Below the pieces are notes generated by a model. It had not been told where the DNA came from. It did no database searches and saw only the letters and a list, made by a program, of their open reading frames with translations. Of a DNA stretch of 64,000 nt, positions 52,047 to 62,082 are shown one piece after another (position 1 is the first letter of the stretch; every line of letters begins with the position of its first letter). Source of the DNA: Parapristionchus giblindavisi (lineage: Eukaryota > Nematoda > Chromadorea > Rhabditida > Diplogasteridae); NCBI GenBank assembly GCA_943737045.1, contig CALSFV010000346.1, positions 238,801 to 302,800 of the forward strand. Reading direction: 5' to 3'. Made by a program: the position numbers and the translations under genes.

Positions 52047-52249
52047 TCTTCCCCTATCTTCCCCTATTAAAATCAATATATCATTTCTATTTTATTAATT
52101 TTCAAACTTCCCCTATCTTCCCCTATCATCCCCTATCACCCCCTATCTTCCCTTATCTTCCCCTATTAAAAATCAATATATCATTTCTATTTTATTAATT
52201 TTCAAACTTCCCCTAACTTCCCCTATCATCCCCTATCATCCCCTATCTT

Positions 52250-52760
52250 CCCCTATCATCCCCTAACTTCCACTAACTTCCCCTATCATCCCCTATCTTC
52301 CCCTATCTTCCCCTATCATCCCCTATCTGCCCCTTCCCCTATCATACCCTAACTTCCCCTATCTTCCCCTATTAAAAATCAATATATCATTTCTATATTA
52401 TTAATTTTCAAACTTCCCCTAACTTCCCCTATCATCCCCTATCTTCCCCTATCTTCCCCTATCATCCCCTATCATCCCCTATCTTCCCCTATCATCCCCT
52501 AACTTCCACTAACTTTCCCTATCATCCCCTATCTTCCCCTATCTTCCCCTATCATCCCCTATCTGCCCCTTCCCCTATCATACCCTAACTTCCCCTATCT
52601 TCCCCTATTAAAAATCAATATATCATTTCTATATTATTAATTTTCAAACTTCCCCTAACTTCCCCTATCATCCCCTATCTTCCCCTATCTTCCCCTATCT
52701 TCCCCTATTAAAAATCAATATATGATTTCTATTTTATTAATTTTCAAACTTCCCCTATCT
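52250..52760. repeat. Satellite 2: 235-bp in-place duplication
   Basis: The CTGCCCC marker occurs at 52329 and 52564 with the private decamer CTTCCACTAA in front of both copies (near 52268 and 52503). The two copies are a recent 235-bp duplication, and only a TTCCCT/TTTCCCT difference separates them there. Confidence 0.8.
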
Positions 52761-54920
52761 TCCCCTATCATCACCTATCATCCCCTATCTTCCCTTATTA
52801 AAAATCAATATATCATTTCTATTTTATTAATTTTCAAACTTCCCCTAACTTCCCCTATCATCCCCTATCTTCCCCTAACATCCCCTATCTTCCCCTAACT
52901 TCCCCTATCTTCCCCTAGCATCCCCTATCATCCCCTATCTTCCCTTATTAAAAATCAATATATCATTTCTATTTTATTAATTTTCAAACTTCCCCTAACT
53001 TCCCCTATCATCCCCTATCTTCCCCTAACATCCCCTATCTTCCCCTAACTTGACCTATCACCCCCTATCTTCACCTATCTTCCCCTATCTTCCCCTATTA
53101 AAATCAATATATCATTTCTATTTTATTAATTTTCAAACTTCCCCTATCTTCCCCTATCATCCCCTATCACCCCCTATCTTCCCTTATCTTCCCCTATTAA
53201 AAATCAATATATCATTTCTATTTTATTAATTTTCAAACTTCCCCTATCTTCCCCTATCATCCCCTATCATCCCCTATCTTCCCCTATCTTCCCCTAATAA
53301 AAATCAATATATCATTTCTATTTTATTAACTTTCAAACTTCCCCTAACTTCCCCTATCATCTCCTATCTTCCCCTATCTTCCCCTATCATCCCCTATCTT
53401 CCCCTATCTTCCCCTATCTTCCCCTATTAAAAATCAATATATCATTTCTATTTTATTAATTTTCAAACTTCCCCTATCTTCCCCTATCATCCCCTATCAT
53501 CCCCTATCTTCCCTTATCTTCCCCTATTAAAAATCAATATATCATTTCTATTTTATTAATTTTCAAACTTCCCCTAACTTCCCCTATCATCCCCTATCTT
53601 CCCCTAACATCCCCTATCTTCCCCTATCTTTCCCTATCTTCCCCTATCATCCCCTATCTTCCCTTATCTTCCCCTATTAAAAATCAATATATCATTTCTA
53701 TTTTATTAATTTTCAAACTTCCCCAAACTTCCCCTATCATCCCCTATCTTCCCCTAACATCCCCTATCTTCCCCTAACTTCCCCTATCACCCCCTATCTT
53801 CACCTATCTTCCCCTATCTTCCCCTATTAAAATCAATATATCATTTCTATTTTATTAATTTTCAAACTTCCCCTAACTTCCCCTATCACCCCCTATCTTC
53901 ACCTATCTTCCCCTATCTTCCCCTATTAAAATCAATATATCATTTCTATTTTATTTATTTTCAAACTTCCCCTAACTTCCCCTATCATCCCCTATCATCC
54001 CCTATCTTCCCTTATCTTCCCCTATTAAAAATCAATATATCATTTCTATTTTATTAATTTTCAAACATCCCCTAACTTCCCCTATCTTCCCCTAGCATCC
54101 CCTATCATCCCCTATCTTCCCTTATTAAAAATCAATATATCATTTCTATTTGATTAATTTTCAAACTTCCCCTAACTTCCCCTATCATCCCCTATCTTCC
54201 CCTAACATCCCCTATCTTCCCCTAACTTCCCCTATCTTCCCCTAGCATCCCCTATCATCCCCTATCTTCCCTTATTAAAAATCAATATATCATTTCTATT
54301 TTATTAATTTTCAAACTTCCCCTAACTTCCCCTATCATCCCCTATCACCCCCTATCTTCCCTTATCTTCCCCTATTAAAAATCAATATATCATTTCTATT
54401 TTATTAATTTTCAAACTTCCCCTAACTTCCCCTATCATCCCCTATCATCCCCTATCTTCCCCTATCATCCCCTAACTTCCCCTAACTTCCCCTATCATCC
54501 CCTATCTTCCCCTATCTTCCCCTATCATCCCCTATCTGCCCCTTCCCCTATCATACCCTAACTTCCCCTATCTTCCCCTATTAAAAATCAATATATCATT
54601 TCTATATTATCAATTTTCAAACTTCCCCTAACTTCCCCTATCATCCCCTATCTTCCCCTATCTTCCCCTATCTTCCCCTATTAAAAATCAATATATGATT
54701 TCTATTTTATTAATTTTCAAACTTCCCCTATCTTCCCCTATCATCACCTATCATCCCCTATCTTCCCTTATTAAAAATCAATATATCATTTCTATTTTAT
54801 TAATTTTCAAACTTCCCCTAACTTCCCCTATCATCCCCTATCTTCCCCTAACATCCCCTATCTTCCCCTAACTTCCCCTATCTTCCCCTAGCATCCCCTA
54901 TCATCCCCTATCTTCCCTTA

Positions 54921-54924
54921 TTAA
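54921..54924. repeat. TTAA target-site duplication, left of element 2
   Basis: This is the left TTAA, lying at the start of a satellite 2 AT block (CTTATTAAAA context). The element's first bases, AAGGCG, follow. Confidence 0.85.
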
Positions 54925-55108
54925 AAGGCGTTCTCGGTAAGATTGCAGGGAACGGCAAGCAAAGTGGCACAGTTGGTGAAAATCGTTTCTGTGTGCTCAA
55001 ACTTCACAGGTGGAGTGCCTAGGGGTGGGATACACTTCAGCCAAAAAGATGGACTCTAAAAGTGATCTTTGATCTTTGATCTCGCGAAAAATAAATTTGA
55101 GATTTTCA

Positions 55109-55144
55109 TATCATGTTATATACCATTCAAAAGAGCGCAAAAAG
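55109..55144 (+). repeat. Satellite 1-like motif in the left arm of element 2
   Basis: The stretch here matches the end of the satellite 1 A monomer at 24 of 28 positions. Shared runs are ATATACCATT and AAAGAGC at the same spacing, followed in both by an A-rich run. The B monomer shares CATGTT just upstream as well. Confidence 0.7.
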
Positions 55145-55404
55145 TTATATTAGAATATGAATTTTCAAAGGTTTTGGTACAACCCAACGCAAGTAATGCG
55201 CGAAAAACCAAATTTTTGGGACATTTTCAATCTTCAAAAGAATAAATCACCACTTGTCGATAATCTCCGGGGAAATTCAATGTCGCTATCTTGTAGGAAA
55301 TTTAATGTAGAATTTAATAAAAATATTCCGGGAAAAATCTATCTAGTCTAAACATCACTTTTAAAGCAAATTTATCGCCCGATCGAGCTTCGATCGAGCC
55401 ATCA

Positions 55405-55415
55405 GGTTCGAATCC
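55405..55415 (+). promoter_or_regulatory. tRNA-like B-box motif (left arm of element 2)
   Basis: GGTTCGAATCC fits the RNA polymerase III B-box consensus GGTTCGANNCC exactly, and is followed by CGCCC as in a tRNA T-arm. Upstream is a self-complementary stretch, CGATCGAGCTTCGATCG. Only three of five T-stem pairs form, and I find no convincing A box or cloverleaf. It is at most a tRNA- or SINE-derived remnant. Confidence 0.35.
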
Positions 55416-55773
55416 CGCCCAAGGACAAAATCTTTTGCTGATTTTTCGCGGGCTTACCAAAGCTGCCCGGGGCTTCCCTATGGGTAAATTGGCATTTTGA
55501 AGTATTTTTTGTCCATCTTTACCAGTTTTATTGACTTTATTACTTCTTGATTTCAGTATCTCACTGAATGTGTCAATGTGGACAGAGATATGTGAATGAG
55601 AAGAGAAAATCGATGAGGTGCAGCGCAAAAGAATGAAGAAAGTCGTATGATGAGGTTATTAAGTAATAGTGACGACTACGAAGAATACAATTTGAGCAAT
55701 CGTAATGAATTTTTGAAAGGTGAAATGACAAGAGAAGACGAAGAAGTTGATCTCGGTGAGGAAGAGAAGTTAT

Positions 55774-56243
55774 AAATGATGGAAATGATAATAAATAGAA
55801 AAAAAGAGAAATCACGGTATAGAAAAGAACGGCTAAAATGTGTGAATGAGAAGAACAGGTTGAAATGATGTAAACGGTTTTTGGTGAGCAAAGAACTGTC
55901 GAAATAGAATTACTATGGGAAATAAGGAGATTACATCAATTTTCACTCAGGGAAACTAAAGGTAATCAAGTTTTTAGGTCATACAAGAAGCCGTGCTGCT
56001 TTAGGAAAGAAGCTATTATGCATGTAATGAAAGCGTGAGCCTGGGATATTAAAATTGAGACCATTATGAGCAGTATAAAGACGAAAGAAATGTGGTTTTC
56101 GATTAGAGATTTTGTATTTTTCTCTGATAGCTGATTTGATATCGATCTTCTCTTCGTGTTTCAAGAGTATCTAAACTCTTTCGGAAAACTCTTTCGAGGT
56201 ATTTAGCAAAAAATAGATATGTGAATGAGAAGAGAAAATCGAT
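55774..56243. other. Unique centre of element 2, left part
   Basis: This is AT-rich non-repeated sequence between the arm and the nested inverted repeat. It contains two extra copies of an arm word: TGTGAATGAGAAGA at 55841 and an exact ATATGTGAATGAGAAGAG at 56217. The arm's own copy is near 55589. The third copy stops flush at the edge of the nested element. The only coding hint is the LINE-like peptide at 55979-56164. Confidence 0.6.
55979..56164 (-). pseudogene. Possible LINE C-terminal peptide remnant
   Basis: A 61-residue frame ends in NSFFPKAARLLV after HNGLNFNIPGSRFHYMH. Non-LTR retrotransposon polyproteins commonly finish with a motif of the type NSFFPRAVRLWNSLP, so the ending resembles one with the last residues changed and cut short by a stop. 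No reverse transcriptase core or endonuclease domain lies nearby, and the start is arbitrary. If real, it is a short captured fragment of a LINE inside the transposon centre. A chance frame remains possible. Confidence 0.3.
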
Positions 56244-56734
56244 GGTCGAAAAATTCATGATGGTCCGAGACCAAATTGTTTATACCAGTATATCAACAGT
56301 GAGTTAACTCTTATTTTTCTGGATATCGTAACCGAACTACCGTAATATAGCTGCCCTATAGTATTGCTGCGAAGTTAACGCCAAATTCGCATTTTAAAGG
56401 TCGGGTATTGGTGGATCCTGAATACCGTACTCTGCTCACAGTAACCCTAGTAACAGTGATCATGAATGCAGTGGCGTATTATGAACTGACTTTATTTTCG
56501 GATTCATTTTATAATTCGGTTCGTTGTAAATTCATGCTCAGCTCGTTGAAGATATTTTATTTATATATTTTACTATTCAAAATCATGCACGCATGAACTT
56601 CGACAAAATACTATGGGATAGAGTGGCTAGATTACAGTAGTTTGGGTTACGGTAGTCAGAAAAGTTAAAGTTAGCTCACTGTTGATATACTGGTATATAG
56701 TATTTGGTTTCGGACCATCATGAATTTTTCTACC
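56244..56734. mobile_element. Nested inverted-repeat element inside element 2 (about 491 bp)
   Basis: The left arm begins GGTCGAAAAATTCATGATGG at 56244. The right arm ends at 56734 with the reverse complement of GGTAGAAAAATTCATGATGG. Arms of about 130 bp match imperfectly (shared TATACCAGTATATCAACAG, GTGAG, TACCGTAA and TAGTATT runs), clearly less than the outer arms. The centre, about 56377-56598, is AT-rich. A 62-residue frame at 56408-56596 has no recognisable features. I could not identify a target-site duplication, so it may be an older insertion or a fold inherited with the element. Confidence 0.65.
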
Positions 56735-56884
56735 TTGGCAAATTTTCAACCATGAACCCGGGTTGACTGGAAAAAAAAATCAGTTAGCGATTCCCGATAT
56801 TCGGCAGCAAAATACCGTGCATCCCTATTGATAACAATGGTAGTCACGATAGCTCGAAAGTGTTTTCCTCATTGTCATTATCAG
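56735..56884. other. Unique centre of element 2, right part
   Basis: This is about 150 bp of unique sequence between the nested element and the right arm, including CATGAACCCGGGTTGAC (ACCCGGGT palindrome) and TCCCGATATTCGGCAGC. I see no gene in it. Confidence 0.5.
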
Positions 56885-57242
56885 ATAACTTCTCTTCCTC
56901 ACCGAGATCAACTTCTTCGTCTTCTCTTGTCATTTCACCTTTCAAAAATTCATTACGATTGCTCAAATTGTATTCTTCGGAGTCGTCACTATTACTTAAT
57001 AACCTCATCATACGACTTTCTTCATTCTTTTGCGCTGCACCTCATCGATTTTCTCTTCTCATTCACATATCTCTGTCCACATTGACACATTCAGTGAGAT
57101 ATTGAAATCAAGAAGTAATAAAGTCAATAAAACTGGTAAAGATGGACAAAAAATACTTCAAAATGCCAATTTACCCATAGGGAAGCCTCGGGCAGCTTTG
57201 GTAAGCCCGCGAAAAATCAGCAAAAGATTTTGTCCTTGGGTG

Positions 57243-57253
57243 GGATTCGAACC
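57243..57253 (-). promoter_or_regulatory. tRNA-like B-box motif (right arm of element 2)
   Basis: This is the mirror copy of the motif at 55405 and is unchanged in its 11 bases. Conservation here follows from the high identity of the arms and does not by itself show function. Confidence 0.33.
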
Positions 57254-57513
57254 TGATGGCTCGATCGAAGCTCGATCGGGCGATAAATTTGCTTTAAAAG
57301 TGATGTTTAGACTAGATAGATTTTTCCCGGAATATTTTTATTAAATTCTACATTAAATTTCCTACAAGATAGCGACATTGAATTTCCCCGGAGATTATCG
57401 ACAAGTGGTGATTTATTTTTTTGAAGATTGAAAATGTCCCAAAAATTTGGTTTTTCGCGCATTACTTGCGTTGGGTTGGACCAAAACCTTTGAAAATTCA
57501 TATTCTAATATAA

Positions 57514-57549
57514 CTTTTTGCGCTCTTTTGAATGGTATATAACATGGTA
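57514..57549 (-). repeat. Satellite 1-like motif in the right arm of element 2
   Basis: This is the mirror of 55109-55144 with one base change in the upstream part (CATACCATG against CATATCATG). It keeps the ATATACCATT and AAAGAGC core. Confidence 0.68.
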
Positions 57550-57723
57550 TGAAAATCTCAAATTTATTTTTCGTGAGATCAAAGATCAAAGATCACTTTT
57601 AGAGTCCATCTTTTTGGCTGAAGTGTATCCCACCCCTAGGCACTCCGCCTGTGAAGTTTGAGCACACAGAAACGATTTTCACCAACTGTGCCACTTTGCT
57701 TGCCGTCTTAGCGAGAACGCCTT

Positions 57724-57727
57724 TTAA
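57724..57727. repeat. TTAA target-site duplication, right of element 2
   Basis: This is the right TTAA. The satellite AT block resumes directly with AAATCAATATATC. Confidence 0.85.
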
Positions 57728-60700
57728 AAATCAATATATCATTTCTATTTTATTAATTTTCAAACTTCCCCTAACTTCCCCTATCATCCCCTATCTTCCC
57801 CTAACATCCCCTATCTTCCCCTAACTTCCCCTATCACCCCCTATCTTCACCTATCTTCCCCTATCTTCCCCTATTAAAATCAATATATCATTTCTATTTT
57901 ATTAATTTTCAAACTTCCCCTAACTTCCCCTATCACCCCCTATCTTCACCTATCTTCCCCTATCTTCCCCTATTAAAATCAATATATCATTTCTATTTTA
58001 TTTATTTTCAAACTTCCCCTAACTTCCCCTATCATCCCCTATCATCCCCTATCTTCCCTTATCTTCCCCTATTAAAAATCAATATATCATTTCTATTTTA
58101 TTAATTTTCAAACTTCCCCTAACTTCCCCTATCTTCCCCTAGCATCCCCTATCATCCCCTATCTTCCCTTATTAAAAATCAATATATCATTTCTATTTGA
58201 TTAATTTTCAAACTTCCCCTAACTTCCCCTATCATCCCCTATCTTCCCCTAACATCCCCTATCTTCCCCTAACTTCCCCTATCTTCCCCTAGCATCCCCT
58301 ATCATCCCCTATCTTCCCTTATTAAAAATCAATATATCATTTCTATTTTATTAATTTTCAAACTTCCCCTAACTTCCCCTATCATCCCCTATCTTCCCCT
58401 AACATCCCCTATCTTCCCCTAACTTCCCCTATCACCCCCTATCACCCCCTATCTTCCCTTATCTTCCCCTATTAAAAATCAATATATCATTTCTATTTTA
58501 TTAATTTTCAAACTTCCCCTAACTTCCCCTATCATCCCCTATCATCCCCTATCTTCCCCTATCATCCCCTAACTTCCCCTAACTTCCCCTATCATCCCCT
58601 ATCTTCCCCTATCTTCCCCTATCATCCCCTATCTGCCCCTTCCCCTATCATACCCTAACTTCCCCTATCTTCCCCTATTAAAAATCAATATATCATTTCT
58701 ATATTATCAATTTTCAAACTTCCCCTAACTTCCCCTATCATCCCCTATCTTCCCCTATCTTCCCCTATCTTCCCCTATTAAAAATCAATATATGATTTCT
58801 ATTTTATTAATTTTCAAACTTCCCCTATCTTCCCCTATCATCACCTATCATCCCCTATCTTCCCTTATTAAAAATCAATATATCATTTCTATTTTATTAA
58901 TTTTCAAACTTCCCCTAACTTCCCCTATCATCCCCTATCTTCCCCTAACACCCCCTATCTTCCCCTAACTTCCCCTATCTTCCCCTAGCATCCCCTATCA
59001 TCCCCTATCTTCCCTTATTAAAAATCAATATATCATTTCTATTTTATTAATTTTCAAACTTCCCCTAACTTCCCCTATCATCCCCTATCTTCCCCTAACA
59101 TCCCCTATCTTCCCCTAACTTCCCCTATCACCCCCTATCTTCACCTATCTTCCCCTATCTTCCCCTATTAAAATCAATATATCATTTCTATTTTATTAAT
59201 TTTCAAACTTCCCCTATCTTCCCCTATCATCCCCTATCACCCCCTATCTTCCCTTATCTTCCCCTATTAAAAATCAATATATCATTTCTATTTTATTAAT
59301 TTTCAAACTTCCCCTATCTTCCCCTATCATCCCCTATCATCCCCTATCTTCCCCTATCTTCCCCTAATAAAAATCAATATATCATTTCTATTTTATTAAC
59401 TTTCAAACTTCCCCTAACTTCCCCTATCATCCCCTATCTTCCCCTATCTTCCCCTATCATCCCCTATCTTCCCCTATCTTCCCCTATCTTCCCCTATTAA
59501 AAATCAATATATCATTTCTATTTTATTAATTTTCAAACTTCCCCTATCTTCCCCTATCATCCCCTATCATCCCCTATCTTCCCTTATCTTCCCCTATTAA
59601 AAATCAATATATCATTTCTATTTTATTAATTTTCAAACTTCCCCTAACTTCCCCTATCATCCCCTATCTTCCCCTAACATCCCCTATCTTCCCCTATCTT
59701 TCCCTATCTTCCCCTATCATCCCCTATCTTCCCTTATCTTCCCCTATTAAAAATCAATATATCATTTCTATTTTATTAATTTTCAAACTTCCCCTAACTT
59801 CCCCTATCATCCCCTATCTTCCCCTAACATCCCCTATCTTCCCCTAACTTCCCCTATCACCCCCTATCTTCACCTATCTTCCCCTATCTTCCCCTATTAA
59901 AATCAATATATCATTTCTATTTTATTAATTTTCAAACTTCCCCTAACTTCCCCTATCACCCCCTATCTTCACCTATCTTCCCTTATCTTCCCCTATTAAA
60001 AATCAATATATCATTTCTATTTTATTAATTTTCAAACTTCCCCTAACTTCCCCTATCTTCCCCTAGCATCCCCTATCTTCCCCTAACTTCCCCTATCACC
60101 CCCTATCTTCACCTATCTTCCCCTATCTTCCCCTATTAAAATCAATATATCATTTCTATTTTATTTATTTTCAAACTTCCCCTAACTTCCCCTATCATCC
60201 CCTATCATCCCCTATCTTCCCTTATCTTCCCCTATTAAAAATCAATATATCATTTCTATTTTATTAATTTTCAAACTTCCCCTAACTTCCCCTATCTTCC
60301 CCTAGCATCCCCTATCATCCCCTATCTTCCCTTATTAAAAATCAATATATCATTTCTATTTTATTAATTTTCAAACTTCCCCTAACTTCCCCTATCATCC
60401 CCTATCTTCCCCTAACATCCCCTATCTTCCCCTAACTTCCCCTATCTTCCCCTAGCATCCCCTATCATCCCCTATCTTCCCTTATTAAAAATCAATATAT
60501 CATTTCTATTTTATTAATTTTCAAACTTCCCCTAACTTCCCCTATCATCCCCTATCTTCCCCTAACATCCCCTATCTTCCCCTAACTTCCCCTATCTTCC
60601 CCTAGCATCCCCTATCATCCCCTATCTTCCCTTATTAAAAATCAATATATCATTTCTATTTTATTAATTTTCAAACTTCCCCTAACTTCCCCTATCATCC

Positions 60701-61982
60701 CCTATCTTCCCCTAACATCCCCTATCTTCCCCTATCATCCCCTATCATCCCCTATCTTCCCCTATCTTCCCCTAATAAAAATCAATATATCATTTCTATT
60801 TTATTAACTTTCAAACTTCCCCTAACTTCCCCTATCATCCCCTATCTTCCCCTATCTTCCCCTATCATCCCCTATCTTCCCCTATCTTCCCCTATCTTCC
60901 CCTATTAAAAATCAATATATCATTTCTATTTTATTAATTTTCAAACTTCCCCTATCTTCCCCTATCATCCCCTATCATCCCCTATCTTCCCTTATCTTCC
61001 CCTATTAAAAATCAATATATCATTTCTATTTTATTAATTTTCAAACTTCCCCTAACTTCCCCTATCATCCCCTATCTTCCCCTAACATCCCCTATCTTCC
61101 CCTAACTTCCCCTATCACCCCCTATCTTCACCTATCTTCCCCTATCTCCCCCTATTAAAATCAATATATCATTTCTATTTTATTTATTTTCAAACTTCCC
61201 CTAACTTCCCCTATCATCCCCTATCACCCCCTATCTTCCCTTATCTTCCCCTATTAAAAATCAATATATCATTTCTATTTTATTAATTTTCAAACTTCCC
61301 CTAACTTCCCCTATCATCCCCTATCTTCCCCTATCTTCCCCTATCATCCCCTATCTTCCCCTATCTTCCCCTATCTTCCCCTATTAAAAATCAATATATC
61401 ATTTCTATTTTATTAATTTTCAAACTTCCCCTATCTTCCCCTATCATCCCCTATCATCCCCTATCTTCCCTTATCTTCCCCTATTAAAAATCAATATATC
61501 ATTTCTATTTTATTAATTTTCAAACTTCCCCTAACTTCCCCTATCATCCCCTATCTTCCCCTAACATCCCCTATCTTCCCCTATCTTTCCCTATCTTCCC
61601 CTATCATCCCCTATCTTCCCTTATCTTCCCCTATTAAAAATCAATATATCATTTCTATTTTATTAATTTTCAAACTTCCCCTAACTTCCCCTATCATCCC
61701 CTATCTTCCCCTAACATCCCCTATCTTCCTCTAACTTCCCCTATCACCCCCTATCTTCACCTATCTTCCCCTATCTTCCCCTATTAAAATCAATATATCA
61801 TTTCTATTTTATTAATTTTCAAACTTCCCCTAACTTCCCCTATCACCCCCTATCTTCACCTATCTTCCCCTATCTTCCCCTATTAAAATCAATATATCAT
61901 TTCTATTTTATTTATTTTCAAACTTCCCCTAACTTCCCCTATCATCCCCTATCATCCCCTATCTTCCCTTATGTTCCCCTAT

Positions 61983-62082
61983 TAAAAATCAATATATCAT
62001 TTCTATTTTATTAATTTTCAAACTTCCCCTAACTTCCCCTATCTTCCCCTAGCATCCCCTATCATCCCCTATCTTCCCTTAT
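61983..62082. repeat. Representative 100-bp satellite 2 unit
   Basis: This unit has a 40-bp AT block (61983-62022) followed by six decamers (62023-62082): CTTCCCCTAA, CTTCCCCTAT, CTTCCCCTAG, CATCCCCTAT, CATCCCCTAT and CTTCCCTTAT. The next AT block starts at 62083. It shows that the AT block itself equals four decamer lengths, so the whole array sits on a 10-bp lattice close to one helical turn. Confidence 0.93.

Larger units (their letters stand above)
54925..55773 (+). repeat. Left inverted-repeat arm of element 2
   Basis: This arm is the mirror of about 56885-57723, nearly identical apart from scattered substitutions and about 10 extra bases (ATTGCAGGGA) near 54943. It contains the short tandem GATCTTTGATCTTTGATC near 55061, the satellite 1-like motif at 55109-55144, and a B-box-like motif at 55405. 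A 104-residue frame on its minus strand (55314-55628) and a 64-residue frame on plus (55157-55351) recur in mirror image in the other arm. I recognise neither as a protein, and I do not call them genes. Confidence 0.92.
54925..57723. mobile_element. Foldback DNA element 2 (2799 bp, TTAA target)
   Basis: The left end reads AAGGCGTTCTCGGTAAG and the right end is the reverse complement of AAGGCGTTCTCGCTAAG. TTAA flanks both ends (54921-54924 and 57724-57727), and removing the element with one TTAA restores the satellite string CCTTATTAAAAATCAAT. Long arms (about 849 and 839 bp) enclose a unique centre of about 1.1 kb. TTAA duplications are known for piggyBac, Kolobok and Sola3 superfamilies. The ends do not let me choose among them, and no transposase frame is visible, so the element is non-autonomous. 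It is present once in the window. Its arms carry a motif matching satellite 1. Confidence 0.92.
56885..57723 (-). repeat. Right inverted-repeat arm of element 2
   Basis: This is the reverse complement of the left arm, starting at ATAACTTCTCTTCC and ending CGAGAACGCCTT. It lacks the ten extra bases of the left arm. It carries mirror copies of the satellite 1-like motif (57514-57549) and the B-box-like motif (57243-57253), here as CCCACCC in place of CCCGCCC next to the box. Confidence 0.92.

Noticed and set aside
55371..55430. A functional tRNA gene in element 2
   Set aside because: Only the T-arm-like half is present. The T stem pairs at three of five positions, and no anticodon or acceptor stem can be drawn.
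55314..55628. A 104-residue protein gene encoded in both arms of element 2
   Set aside because: It exists twice only because the arm is an inverted repeat. Part of it translates the tRNA-like B-box region, and I see no known domain.
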